This document shows, piece by piece, positions 1-9,043 of a DNA stretch of 64,000 nt (position 1 is the first letter of the stretch; every line of letters starts with the position of its first letter). A program made the position numbers and the translations under genes. Origin of the DNA: CBDFMR01 sp965249765. Its GTDB lineage: Bacteria > Bacteroidota > Bacteroidia > Chitinophagales > Saprospiraceae. Where the stretch lies: the NCBI GenBank assembly GCA_965249765.1, contig CBDFMR010000005.1, positions 1,860,001 through 1,924,000 on the forward strand, in the 5' to 3' direction. The notes below the pieces were generated by a model that searched no databases, had not been told where the DNA came from, and was given only the letters and a program-made list of their open reading frames with translations.

Positions 1-407
1 AGGAAGAGATAGAGAAAATGAAAGCAGAGGCTGCAGCAAATGCAGATACAGATAAGGCAACGCGTGATAGGGCTGACAAGATGAACACTGCTGATAGTCT
101 GATATTCCAGACAGAAAAGCAAATGAGTGAATACGGGGATAAAATCCCTGAAGACAAGAAAGGTCCTATCAATGAGGCTCTTGATAAGTTGAAAGATGCC
201 CATAAGTCAGAAAACCTTGATGCCATAGATACGGCTATGAATGATATGAATACGGCATGGCAAGCTGCGAGTCAGGACATTTATCAAGCTAGTCAGGAGG
301 CACAAGCCAATGGAGAGGTACCAGCGACCGAGAATGATTCTACATCTGATTCAGGTGAGAGTGAAGAGGTGACAGATGTCGAATTTGAAGAGGTGGATGA
401 TAAGTAA
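1..407 (+). CDS. dnaK: DnaK (Hsp70) chaperone, C-terminal part only
   Basis: This is the 3' end of an Hsp70 gene whose start lies before the window; the frame is open from base 3. What is visible is the C-terminal helical lid, with the lysine/alanine-rich helix, the segment FQTEKQMSEYG and a following DKLKDA helix typical of DnaK lids. It ends in the acidic tail (VEFEEVDDK) that DnaK proteins use to contact partners. DnaK refolds proteins in the cytoplasm with DnaJ and GrpE. No dnaJ or grpE follows; a strong terminator does. The identity is confident, though the ATPase domain is not in view. Confidence 0.93.
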   Translation, partial: EEIEKMKAEAAANADTDKATRDRADKMNTADSLIFQTEKQMSEYGDKIPEDKKGPINEALDKLKDAHKSENLDAIDTAMNDMNTAWQAASQDIYQASQEAQANGEVPATENDSTSDSGESEEVTDVEFEEVDDK

Positions 408-430
408 TCTATATTACTAGATAACAATAC

Positions 431-466
431 AACCCCCTAAAGAAATATTTCTTTAGGGGGTTTTTT
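431..466 (+). terminator. Intrinsic terminator after dnaK
   Basis: Bases 431-462 are a perfect 32-base palindrome (16-bp arm AACCCCCTAAAGAAAT and its reverse complement), followed by a run of T to 466. It lies 24 bases after the dnaK stop and should end that transcript. The arm folds with little loop, so the true hairpin probably opens at the AT-rich centre. Confidence 0.9.
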
Positions 467-533
467 AATTCAGCATACTTGGAAAGGAATGAGGTCGTTT
501 ACTTTTGTGTTGAAAGCATATGCCAGCAATTAT

Positions 534-2999
534 ATGAAATATTTTTTCTTCACCCTATTCACACTTATTTCGATGCAGATCTCTGCTCAGTTTGCAGGGA
601 CAGTGGTATCTCAAGAAGGCGAACCATTGCCATATGCCTCTGTATACATTAAAGAGACTTCCATCGGAACTTGCACCAATGAAGCCGGAAAATTTGAACT
701 AGATATAGATTCTGTCGAATGCACCATCATGGTCAGCTACATTGGCTATAAGACTCTGCAATATTCCTGTACTGAACTTATTAGTAGTGGTGACTTAGTC
801 ATCATCATGAAGCGACAAAATTACTCCACACCACAGATAGAGATTGTGGCAGGCGAAGATCCAGCATACGCCGTCATGAGGAAGGCAATAAAACGAAGGG
901 AGGAGCATCATGAGAAGATAAAGAAATATGATGCTGACATGTACATCAAGGGAACGGTAAAAATTCTGGATGCACCAGAAAAGTTTCTTGGGAGATCAAC
1001 GGATAGGTTATCAGAATATCTTGATTCAACTGGACAGGGTCTGATTTACCTTAGTGAATCAAAATCTAGATACTATCATCTTGCTCCGCATAGGCGTAAA
1101 GAAGTCATGTACGCTTCTAAGGTGAGTGGTGCTGAGAATGGAATCAGCTTCAATATGTATGAAACAGCCGATATAGATTTTTATGATGAGTACATTGAAT
1201 TTGGAAGAAGTCTGATTTCACCATTGGCAGATGTAGCGTTCTCATACTATAGATTTAGACATGATGGATCATTTACAGATGAGGAAGGAAGGAAGATAAA
1301 CCGGATAAAAGTTATCCCTAAAAAAAATAGGTCGCCTTCGTTTTTTGGTACAATTTATATAATAGAAGATAGCTGGAACCTCTATGGTACAGAGCTGTCA
1401 TTTACGGGGAAGGCATCGAAAGAGGCATTTTTTGATACCATTTCAGTATCCCAGACATTTATTCCTTCAGTGGAAGGCTGGTTATTATTTACTCAACGTC
1501 TTGATTTTTCTGCTCATTTATTCACATTTAAGTTTACTGGTAGGTTTACTTATAGTTTTTCTAGCTTTGATCTCAACCCGTCATGGGATGATGATTTTAT
1601 GGATAATGAGATTCTCAACATCGATAAAGCAGCAAGCAAAAAGTCATCTGAATTTTGGGACCTTTCCAGACCAATTCCTCTGAGCATAGAAGAAAAAGAA
1701 GATTATACAAGAAAAGACAGCCTTGAAACTCTTTGGAAGTCAAAACATTACTTGGATTCTGTCGACAGGATCAGCAATGCACTTTCGTGGACGGATTTGA
1801 TATTCGGATATACAAGACGAGAATCGTTCAAAAACAAGGAATACACCTTCAAGTCCCCATTAACATCACTACAATTTAACCCAGTCGAAGGGTTCACATC
1901 TACTTTTTCTCTGGACTATAGGGATTGGAATGAATCCTTTACAGGCTATTTTAAAGTAAAGCCAGAAGTGTCTTATGGTTTCGCTGATAGGAAAATGAAA
2001 TTTTCAATTAGCATTGAATCCAGATTGAATTCCATCGACCGCACTTTCTACGCCATTTCTGCTGGTCGAAAGATCAGTCAATTCAATGACCTGGATCCGG
2101 TCAGCAAATCAGTTAATACTTTTCAGAATTTGCTTTTTAAAGATAATGATATCAAAATTTATCAGAAGGAATTTATTTCTGGAAAGTATCAAAAAGAATT
2201 ACTTAACGGTCTGTTTATGTGGAGTGGGGTAGAGTATGTTTCAAGAAAGCCATTGGTAATAAACACAAATTACAGTTTCTTTAGGGGCGATCAAATCTAT
2301 CCCAGCAATCATCCTGTATCTGATAATGATTATTTTCCTTCTTTCAAAGCTCACAAAGCCGTTACATTGACTCTAGGACTAAGACTCAGGATAAATCAAA
2401 AGTTTTTGAGTTTACCTGATCAAAAAATATATCTAGGATCTAGATATCCAGACCTGATCCTCAGATATCGCCGAGGCTCGAGGTTGTTTAATAGTGCATC
2501 AAATTATGACTTCATCAAGCTGATGATTAGAGATAGAAATGTAAACACCAAGGAATATGGTTATTTTTCTTATGTAATGCAATATGGTCTTTTTCTAAAT
2601 AAAGAACGATTGGAATTTATTGACTACCATCATTTTTCTGGAAATGAATCTACCCTAGGTTATTATGACAATAATTTGAGTAGGTATTTATTCCTTGACA
2701 TCTATTATTATTCTACAAATGAAAACTTTGTTGCTGGATATTTCACATATCACTTTGATGGATTCATAACAGAAAGACTGCCATTATTGAGATCTACACC
2801 ACTTAAATTATTTATGTCTTCAAATGGATTTTATATTAACCAAGAGACTTACTATCATGAATATTTATTCGGTCTTGAGAATTTTCTAATCGGTCCTCTT
2901 AGCCTGTTCGAGATAGGCTATGGCTGGGGGTTCGATAGGAATGGTCTATTTGATAGAGGATTTAAGATAAGACTCAACAGAATGATAGGAGCCGGATAA
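534..2999 (+). CDS. DUF5686 outer-membrane protein with carboxypeptidase-like regulatory domain
   Basis: Predicted outer-membrane protein of a common Bacteroidota family of unknown role. I chose the ATG at 534 because it gives a clean signal peptide (KYFFFTLFTLISMQISAQ); an ATG at 489 would add 15 residues in front. Residues about 20-95 form a carboxypeptidase-regulatory-like beta-sandwich (motifs GEPLPYASVYI and VSYIGYKTL), as in TonB-linked receptors. From about 105 the DUF5686 region begins (EDPAYAVMRKAIKRR), and the C-terminal half is rich in alternating aromatic strands as expected for a beta-barrel. It stands alone between two terminators. Substrate unknown. Confidence 0.85.
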   Translation: MKYFFFTLFTLISMQISAQFAGTVVSQEGEPLPYASVYIKETSIGTCTNEAGKFELDIDSVECTIMVSYIGYKTLQYSCTELISSGDLVIIMKRQNYSTPQIEIVAGEDPAYAVMRKAIKRREEHHEKIKKYDADMYIKGTVKILDAPEKFLGRSTDRLSEYLDSTGQGLIYLSESKSRYYHLAPHRRKEVMYASKVSGAENGISFNMYETADIDFYDEYIEFGRSLISPLADVAFSYYRFRHDGSFTDEEGRKINRIKVIPKKNRSPSFFGTIYIIEDSWNLYGTELSFTGKASKEAFFDTISVSQTFIPSVEGWLLFTQRLDFSAHLFTFKFTGRFTYSFSSFDLNPSWDDDFMDNEILNIDKAASKKSSEFWDLSRPIPLSIEEKEDYTRKDSLETLWKSKHYLDSVDRISNALSWTDLIFGYTRRESFKNKEYTFKSPLTSLQFNPVEGFTSTFSLDYRDWNESFTGYFKVKPEVSYGFADRKMKFSISIESRLNSIDRTFYAISAGRKISQFNDLDPVSKSVNTFQNLLFKDNDIKIYQKEFISGKYQKELLNGLFMWSGVEYVSRKPLVINTNYSFFRGDQIYPSNHPVSDNDYFPSFKAHKAVTLTLGLRLRINQKFLSLPDQKIYLGSRYPDLILRYRRGSRLFNSASNYDFIKLMIRDRNVNTKEYGYFSYVMQYGLFLNKERLEFIDYHHFSGNESTLGYYDNNLSRYLFLDIYYYSTNENFVAGYFTYHFDGFITERLPLLRSTPLKLFMSSNGFYINQETYYHEYLFGLENFLIGPLSLFEIGYGWGFDRNGLFDRGFKIRLNRMIGAG

Positions 3000-3034
3000 A
3001 AAAAAGGTGACTTGATCTCAAGTCACCTTTTTTA
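2998..3034. terminator. Bidirectional terminator between convergent genes
   Basis: A hairpin with arm GGTGACTTGA and its reverse complement, flanked by A-run on the left and T-run on the right, sits between the DUF5686 gene and the convergent AT-hook gene. It can end transcription from both sides. Confidence 0.88.
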
Positions 3035-3035
3035 A

Positions 3036-3461
3036 TTATTTAGCCTTAGGCGGCCTACCTCTTCTTTTAGGTGCAGCGGGAGCTGCAGGTTTTGTAGGCT
3101 TTGCCTTAGCAGGTCTACCACGTCTCTTTGGTGCAGTAGCTGATTTAGCTTTTGCAGGTCTGCCTCTTCTTTTAGGTGCAGCGGGAGCGTCAGCACTAGC
3201 CGTTTTCACTTTAGCAGGCCTCCCTCGTCTCTTCGGTGCACCAGCTGATTTAGCTTTTGCAGGTCTGCCTCTTCTTTTCTTTGCAGGTCTGCCTCTTTTA
3301 GACTTAGTAGATGAAGGAATACTAATTTCAAGATCTCCTGATGAGATTTGCTTGACAATGTTCTTTAATTCATCTACCTGTGCTTGTGCTTTTTTCAATT
3401 CCGCTTCGTAGTGGTCTTTCAAATGTTGTACACCTGAAGCAGGTACTTTAATTTTACCCAT
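3036..3461 (-). CDS. Small basic protein with six AT-hooks (HMGA-like)
   Basis: A 141-residue protein in two parts. Residues 1-45 are charged and probably helical (a short coiled coil such as EAELKKAQAQVDELKNIV). From about residue 53 there are six AT-hook cores (five RGRPAK and one final RGRPPK) separated by Ala/Lys/Pro linkers. AT-hooks insert Arg-Gly-Arg into the minor groove of AT-rich DNA, so this should be a nucleoid or architectural protein; the target is unknown. The upstream 140 bases are very AT-rich, which would suit self-binding, but that is inference. Repeat-encoded linkers may vary in copy number between strains. Confidence 0.85.
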   Translation of the reverse strand: MGKIKVPASGVQHLKDHYEAELKKAQAQVDELKNIVKQISSGDLEISIPSSTKSKRGRPAKKRRGRPAKAKSAGAPKRRGRPAKVKTASADAPAAPKRRGRPAKAKSATAPKRRGRPAKAKPTKPAAPAAPKRRGRPPKAK

Positions 3462-3602
3462 AGTTTATTATAATTAATTATTGTAAATATATATTGTAAG
3501 AACAACCTATTCTAATATATTGCTTAATAAGTCACGTAGTTTATAATTGTTCGTTCATTGAATAATTAGAATAAAACTCTTACATTCCTACATAATTGTC
3601 AC

Positions 3603-3818
3603 CTAATCGACTAATTCGTTATTTGACTTAGAGATATATACAATAATGAGACCAACAATAATAAAAGCGAGTTGTGTCAATAAATTGGCAAGTGGACTTA
3701 CTCTTGATAAGTAGGCAAATATTGATAGTTGAAGACCCACGAGTTGGAGAATTAATCCAATTGCTCCTACCATGAATAGTAAAAATCCTATTGTCGTTAG
3801 CACGTTCTGTTTGGCCAT
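3603..3818 (-). CDS. Small integral membrane protein
   Basis: A 71-residue protein starting MAKQNVLTTIGF at 3818; an upstream ATG (3845) would add nine polar residues and is less likely. It has two to three hydrophobic stretches: about residues 8-27, 31-45 and 49-65, ending in a short polar tail SKSNNELVD. It is a single gene with no clear partner. I do not recognise a family; the hydrophobic pattern supports a membrane protein, the function is unknown. Confidence 0.6.
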   Translation of the reverse strand: MAKQNVLTTIGFLLFMVGAIGLILQLVGLQLSIFAYLSRVSPLANLLTQLAFIIVGLIIVYISKSNNELVD

Positions 3819-4012
3819 AATATTTATTCTCCAAGAAATACCCAAGAATCAATCTTCATTTATCGAAACAATGATCAATTGAGCCTCGCAAAAATGTTCG
3901 ATAAAAAATACTCAGGACCCAAAGATATCTTTTCTGCACATTAATGGGTTTTAAAAATATTGATGATCAAATTATGCATATGTCATTTGAGATATACCTA
4001 CATTAGCCTTAC

Positions 4013-4867
4013 ATGGAAAAAGTCAAACTTATCGAATGCCCTAGAGATGCGATGCAGGGTATTATTCCTTTTATCCCTACTGAGGAAAAAGTTAGCTATC
4101 TAAATTTATTACTCAAGGTAGGATTTGACATTTTGGATGCAGGAAGCTTCGTTTCTCACAAAGCCATACCTCAGATGAAGGATACTGCCGAAGTATTGGA
4201 CAAGATCGATCACGAGAATTCTAAGACCAAGTTGTCTGTCATCATTGCCAATCATCGAGGTGCAAAAGACGCTGTGCAATTTGACCAGGTTGATTTTCTT
4301 GGTTATCCTTTTTCTATTTCAGAAACTTTTCAGATTAGAAATACCAATACTACGATTGCAGAATCAATCGATCGGGTAAAGGAAATACGAGATGTCACAT
4401 TGGGAGCTGATAAAGAAATGATCATGTACATCTCTATGGGGTTTGGGAATCCTTATGGAGATCCCTGGAACGCAGATATTTGTAAAAAATGGATAGCAAC
4501 TTTGTACGATCTTGATGTGCGAATATTTGCACTCTCTGATACGGTAGGAGTATCTAATCCCGATAATATATCATACATATTCAGTCATCTAATTAAAGAA
4601 TTTCCTAATTGTGAATTCGGCGCCCATCTTCATACAACTCCGGATAGCTGGTATGAGAAGGTGGAGGCAGCATTCAATAGTGGATGCAGACGATTTGATG
4701 GTGCCCTAAAAGGGCATGGAGGCTGTCCGATGGCTCGTGACGAACTTACCGGCAACATGGCTACGGAAAATATAATTGACTATTTTGACAAGCGTGATGT
4801 CAAGACGATTATTGATGACAAAGCTTTGAGGTCAGCTCTTAACTACTCATTGAATATTTTTCATTGA
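4013..4867 (+). CDS. Hydroxymethylglutaryl-CoA lyase-like enzyme
   Basis: A 284-residue HMGL/DRE-TIM metallolyase. HMG-CoA lyase cleaves HMG-CoA to acetoacetate and acetyl-CoA, in leucine or ketone-body breakdown in the cytoplasm. Seen: the N-terminal IECPRDAMQG (the metal/substrate motif of the barrel's first strand), FVSHKAIPQM near residue 46 which matches the HMG-CoA-lyase FVSPKxxPQM motif, the metal-ligand HLH at about 203-205, and a C-terminal GHGGCPMA loop near residue 236 that holds the catalytic Cys of this family. Length is close to the usual 290-300. Reaction specificity is inferred from these motifs. No leucine-pathway genes adjoin it. Confidence 0.82.
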   Translation: MEKVKLIECPRDAMQGIIPFIPTEEKVSYLNLLLKVGFDILDAGSFVSHKAIPQMKDTAEVLDKIDHENSKTKLSVIIANHRGAKDAVQFDQVDFLGYPFSISETFQIRNTNTTIAESIDRVKEIRDVTLGADKEMIMYISMGFGNPYGDPWNADICKKWIATLYDLDVRIFALSDTVGVSNPDNISYIFSHLIKEFPNCEFGAHLHTTPDSWYEKVEAAFNSGCRRFDGALKGHGGCPMARDELTGNMATENIIDYFDKRDVKTIIDDKALRSALNYSLNIFH

Positions 4868-4921
4868 AATACCGATAGCTTATTAATAAATTTGACAATG
4901 ACCATTATCTAAAAGGAAGCA

Positions 4922-5440
4922 TTGACCTGGAAGAAAAAATCAGCATTTGAGCAGTTATTTAAGGAGCATTATCGTGTTTTGGCTAACTACGCATACGGAT
5001 TTTTACAGAATGGAGACCAAGCAGAAGATGTGGTACAGGATGTGTTCTTACAATTATGGTCAAAGAAAGATAAGATTGTTTTGAAAAAAGGAATGATGGA
5101 ATATTTGTTCGCCGCCATTAGAAACAAGTCTCTAGATATCTTGAGAAAACAAAAATCAGAAAGATTGCATATTACTCATATTCTACTCAGCTACAATAGC
5201 CACGATTCCGAGGAGGATGAGGCAACTCTATTATATAAGAAGGAGCGATTGTATAAGTCTATACGACAATTACCACCAAAATGCCAAGAAGTATTGAGAT
5301 TGAGTAAGCTTAAGGGACTAACTTACGCCGAAATTGCAAAGCAAATGGATCTTTCTGTAAAGACGGTGGAAAATCAAATGGGACGTGCGATGCGACTGCT
5401 TAGAGAACTAATGAATAAATCGGACAATAAGACCGAATGA
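4922..5440 (+). CDS. ECF RNA polymerase sigma-70 factor (FecI/Bacteroidota type)
   Basis: A 172-residue extracytoplasmic-function sigma factor. Region 2 is seen at about residues 8-75 (LANYAYGFLQNGDQAEDVVQDVF) and region 4 at about 115-165, with the helix-turn-helix LTYAEIAKQMDLSVKTVENQ. The start is TTG at 4922; the nearest in-frame ATG (4898) runs into a stop, and AAGGAAG lies just upstream. It overlaps the next gene, its anti-sigma factor, by 4 bases (ATGA), so the two are translationally coupled. It should direct polymerase to the downstream receptor genes when the receptor signals. Confidence 0.9.
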   Translation: MTWKKKSAFEQLFKEHYRVLANYAYGFLQNGDQAEDVVQDVFLQLWSKKDKIVLKKGMMEYLFAAIRNKSLDILRKQKSERLHITHILLSYNSHDSEEDEATLLYKKERLYKSIRQLPPKCQEVLRLSKLKGLTYAEIAKQMDLSVKTVENQMGRAMRLLRELMNKSDNKTE

Positions 5441-6384
5441 GTATAAACAATGCAATAGCGAAATTTCTGTTGGGGAGCAATTCAGTCGAGGAGCTGGATC
5501 AGTTACATCAATGGGAAAAAGAGGAGATGGATAATATCAATGCTTTGAACGAATTCAAGGAAATTTATACGGATATAGGGAAATTGAAGGGATATCAAGA
5601 CTTCGACTCTGATCAGGCTTGGACTAAGTTGAACAGTAATATAGAAGAGGGTCGTACTTCCACAAGATCCTTGGGTTGGACACGATGGGCTGTTGCAGCG
5701 AGTATAATGCTAGTAGCAGGTGCCGCATGGTTCTTTAATCGTGGAGAGATGCCTGTTGAGGACCAATTTACTTCGACCGACATGATCAAGTCATTTAGTC
5801 TGGAAGACAACACGTCGATAGTACTTGATAAGAACTCCAAGCTATTTGATATATCTGACTTTTCCCTCTCTCGGGAACTCAGTCTCCTAGGTAGAGCTCA
5901 TTTTGACGTGACCAGTGAGGCGGGAAAGACATTTATAATTCACACTAGTCATGGAAAAATTGAAGTGCTAGGTACGAGATTTTCTGTACTCGCTGAGGAG
6001 AACTTGTTTGAAGTTATTGTGGAGGAAGGAAGAGTTAGAGTAACTAAGGGCATGATGAGGGTGGAGCTTGGAGCCAATGAAAAAGTCATCCTTGACCAGA
6101 TTAGACTTGTAAAATTAAAAGCCAAGAGCATAGATCATATGAGTTGGCAAAAAGGATCACTACAACTGGTAGATGCATCATTGCGACAGCTTGTAGAGGG
6201 TCTTCAACGCCACTATAGAGTAAATATCCAACTCTCAGATACTGTAATTGCCAACGGATGTAAGATAAATTCTGTCTATAAAGACAGTGACCTTAAGATT
6301 ATACTTGAGGAGCTCAAGAAAATTTATGGAATGGATTACAGTATGGATGAAGGCAAGGTTGTCATACATCAATTCAAGTGCTGA
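5437..6384 (+). CDS. FecR-family anti-sigma factor
   Basis: A 315-residue single-pass inner-membrane protein. The N-terminal cytoplasmic part (1-80) would hold the sigma factor; one transmembrane helix is at about 84-101 (WAVAASIMLVAGAAWFF); the periplasmic part contains the FecR domain (about 110-215) and a DUF4974-like C-terminus (about 235-315). In this family the periplasmic part reads the STN domain of the partner receptor and frees the sigma factor. It overlaps the sigma gene by 4 bases and is 3 bases from the receptor gene, so the trio is one operon. Confidence 0.9.
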   Translation: MSINNAIAKFLLGSNSVEELDQLHQWEKEEMDNINALNEFKEIYTDIGKLKGYQDFDSDQAWTKLNSNIEEGRTSTRSLGWTRWAVAASIMLVAGAAWFFNRGEMPVEDQFTSTDMIKSFSLEDNTSIVLDKNSKLFDISDFSLSRELSLLGRAHFDVTSEAGKTFIIHTSHGKIEVLGTRFSVLAEENLFEVIVEEGRVRVTKGMMRVELGANEKVILDQIRLVKLKAKSIDHMSWQKGSLQLVDASLRQLVEGLQRHYRVNIQLSDTVIANGCKINSVYKDSDLKIILEELKKIYGMDYSMDEGKVVIHQFKC

Positions 6385-6387
6385 TGA

Positions 6388-9009
6388 ATGACTTGGCGCT
6401 CATTGTCAATATTGCTATTCTTTTTCCTTACCTACACTCTTCATTCTCAGTCAGGTGAAAATCCTCTTACTCAGGTTGTTTCTCCCATTCAAGTAGGGAC
6501 GACAACTGACCATATACAACATCTCACCTCTGTGTATGGCATCATTATTAGTTTTGATACTAGACATCTATCTGATGAGCGAATAATAAACATTGATAAT
6601 AAGAATGTATCGATATCCGACTATTTGGACGATATTCTCAAGTTTCAGGAGGTTAATTATACTTCACTTACCGAGGGCAGAATTGTTATTTTCCCTTCTG
6701 ACCAACGAAAAAAAATAGATTTCCATGGATATATAAAAGATGCATCTTCACACGAAGTTATTGCCGGAGCCTATGTCACGGATAGGTTAAGTGGCACCAC
6801 CGTATATAGTAACGATGAAGGATTCTTTAGCCTGGGATTGATGCCTGGTCCTGTTGAGATTGAAGCGAAATATTTGGGTTATAAACCTCTATTCATGAGT
6901 TTGAAAGTTCATGAAGAATATCAATATGACATTGAGCTGGAGTTTGACAATAACATTCCACAGATACTCATTGAAGGGGACAACCTCTACGGATCTAAAG
7001 GAGGTGGGGAAACAGATGTAACAGCACAAGTGAATAACAGCTCGAATTCGATATTTGGCGAGAATGATATGTTCACTAAAATGAAAATGCTCTCTGGTGT
7101 AGCCGCTCCTGACGATGGACAAGGTGGTTTTTTAGTGCGAGGTGGCTCGGTGGTTCAAAATCTAATTGTATATGAAGGAGTACCAATGTACGAGGTCAAT
7201 CACATTGGCGGTTTCTCATCGGTATTTTTGGATGACGCGATAAGTACAGCACAATTCTATAAAGGAGGATTTCCCGCACGCTATGGTGGGCGACTAAGTT
7301 CTGTCCTCAATGTAAAAATGGATGATGGAGATCCTTATGAAGGTGAAATAGGGTTATCTGCAGGATTGTTGGGAGGAAGACTTCACGTAAAGGGACCGAT
7401 AATAAAAAACAAGTTGACCTATAATTTATCAGGCAGAAAATCATGGTCAAGCCTTTTTCTTGATGGACTTCTTAATGACCTACTTGATAACGATGCAACT
7501 TCCTTGGGATTTGATGACATTAATTTGAAATTATCATTAAAGCCTACAAAAACAACAAACATATCCCTAGCAGGATATAGGGGAAATGACAAATTCCGAT
7601 TCGTCAGGATACAATCATTCGATGAGGAGGGTCGCAACTTTGATATTGATGAACGCAATAATCTTTTTTGGAAAAATGAGTTCCTCTCTTTGAATGCGGA
7701 TCATATTTTGGGTTCATTTTTTTTTCTTCACTTAAATGCCAGTGCATTGAACTATAAGTACCAGAGCAATGGCAGTTATCGGTACGCGCTGACAGAAAAT
7801 GGAGAGACTGTACTGGCAGATCTCTTTGTTTCGTCTTTTTCTGGTATAAAAGATAGACAAGTTAATTCTAGAATCGACGCATATATATCTCCAGAGTTGA
7901 AACTAAGTATGGGAGGAGGATATACACACCATATGTACAATCCTACAGTGCAACAACAAAAAGAATTCGTGGAAGATGTAGAATTAGATTTTATCGAAGG
8001 TGATAGCCTTATCGAGGCGGATGAAATTGTTCTCTTTTCAGAATTGACACTGAGACCTCGATCTAACTGGGACATTTTCTTGGGGTTACGACTCAATCAA
8101 TATTCAGTAGAAAATTCTCAGTATAGGAATATTGAACCAAGACTCGCCATTCACTATTATCCCGCTAAGGGTCATAAATTATTCTCCTCATTTAGTCGAA
8201 TGACTCAACCTGTTCATCTATTGGTCAATCCCGGTATTGGACTTCCTTCAGACCTGTGGGTCCCTTCCACTGATGAAATTCGACCTGAGGTTTCAGATCA
8301 AATCGAGGTAGGATATAATTTCTATTATAGTGACATGCTGAAATTAGGATTGAGCTTGTATACTAAAAGTCAGAAAAATCTCATCGAATATAAAGCGGGA
8401 ACCGATCTTTACGCCAATCTCCAGGACCCCGCTCGCCCTCTGACATTTAACACAAGTGATGCATGGGAAAGCGAAGTAGAGGTAGGAGCAGGCAATTCCA
8501 GAGGTATGGAATTTTCTTATCAGTTTTCACATCGTGGATTGGTATTAATTGGCAGTTATACTTACTCCAAGACGAGTCGCATTTTCTCTGAAATAAATGA
8601 AGGTGAGGCATACCCTTACAAATATGACCGCACTCATATTTTTAATCAGTCCTTTCTGATGACTTTGTCTGATCATTGGTCACTGTCAGGAATTTGGTCA
8701 ATTAGTACTGGATCGGCATTTACTCTAGCTACCGAAGAATTCAAATCCATCGATGACATCAAGCTTCTCAACACCCAAGGAAGGAACAATTTTAGACTTC
8801 CGAATTATCATCATTTAGACCTTGGTGTGAACTACTCCTCAAAGGGAAAAGTGAATTGGTTGGTTGATCTAGGCGTCTATAATGTCTATAATAGATTCAA
8901 CCCATCTTATGTATATCTAGTGGATAATCCGATATCAAAGCAACAAGAGCTCAAAGCGGTGAGTACCTTACCCTTATTACCCTACCTGAGAATTAAGATG
9001 ACAATCTAA
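6388..9009 (+). CDS. TonB-dependent outer-membrane transducer/receptor with STN domain
   Basis: An 873-residue outer-membrane protein. In order: signal peptide (1-21, ending LHSQ); an STN signalling domain (about 40-105, with YGIIISFDTRHL); a carboxypeptidase-like beta-sandwich (about 112-195, with GYKPLFM); a TonB plug (about 225-320, with GGFLVRGGS and FPARYGGRLSSV); then a 22-strand-type barrel to the end. The STN domain links it to the adjacent FecR and FecI proteins: ligand binding at the surface is passed to the anti-sigma factor. The ligand is not readable from the sequence. The start is the ATG at 6388, 3 bases after fecR. Confidence 0.92.
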   Translation: MTWRSLSILLFFFLTYTLHSQSGENPLTQVVSPIQVGTTTDHIQHLTSVYGIIISFDTRHLSDERIINIDNKNVSISDYLDDILKFQEVNYTSLTEGRIVIFPSDQRKKIDFHGYIKDASSHEVIAGAYVTDRLSGTTVYSNDEGFFSLGLMPGPVEIEAKYLGYKPLFMSLKVHEEYQYDIELEFDNNIPQILIEGDNLYGSKGGGETDVTAQVNNSSNSIFGENDMFTKMKMLSGVAAPDDGQGGFLVRGGSVVQNLIVYEGVPMYEVNHIGGFSSVFLDDAISTAQFYKGGFPARYGGRLSSVLNVKMDDGDPYEGEIGLSAGLLGGRLHVKGPIIKNKLTYNLSGRKSWSSLFLDGLLNDLLDNDATSLGFDDINLKLSLKPTKTTNISLAGYRGNDKFRFVRIQSFDEEGRNFDIDERNNLFWKNEFLSLNADHILGSFFFLHLNASALNYKYQSNGSYRYALTENGETVLADLFVSSFSGIKDRQVNSRIDAYISPELKLSMGGGYTHHMYNPTVQQQKEFVEDVELDFIEGDSLIEADEIVLFSELTLRPRSNWDIFLGLRLNQYSVENSQYRNIEPRLAIHYYPAKGHKLFSSFSRMTQPVHLLVNPGIGLPSDLWVPSTDEIRPEVSDQIEVGYNFYYSDMLKLGLSLYTKSQKNLIEYKAGTDLYANLQDPARPLTFNTSDAWESEVEVGAGNSRGMEFSYQFSHRGLVLIGSYTYSKTSRIFSEINEGEAYPYKYDRTHIFNQSFLMTLSDHWSLSGIWSISTGSAFTLATEEFKSIDDIKLLNTQGRNNFRLPNYHHLDLGVNYSSKGKVNWLVDLGVYNVYNRFNPSYVYLVDNPISKQQELKAVSTLPLLPYLRIKMTI

Positions 9010-9043
9010 TAATAATGTTGTATTTTGTAGGCATTACACCGCT

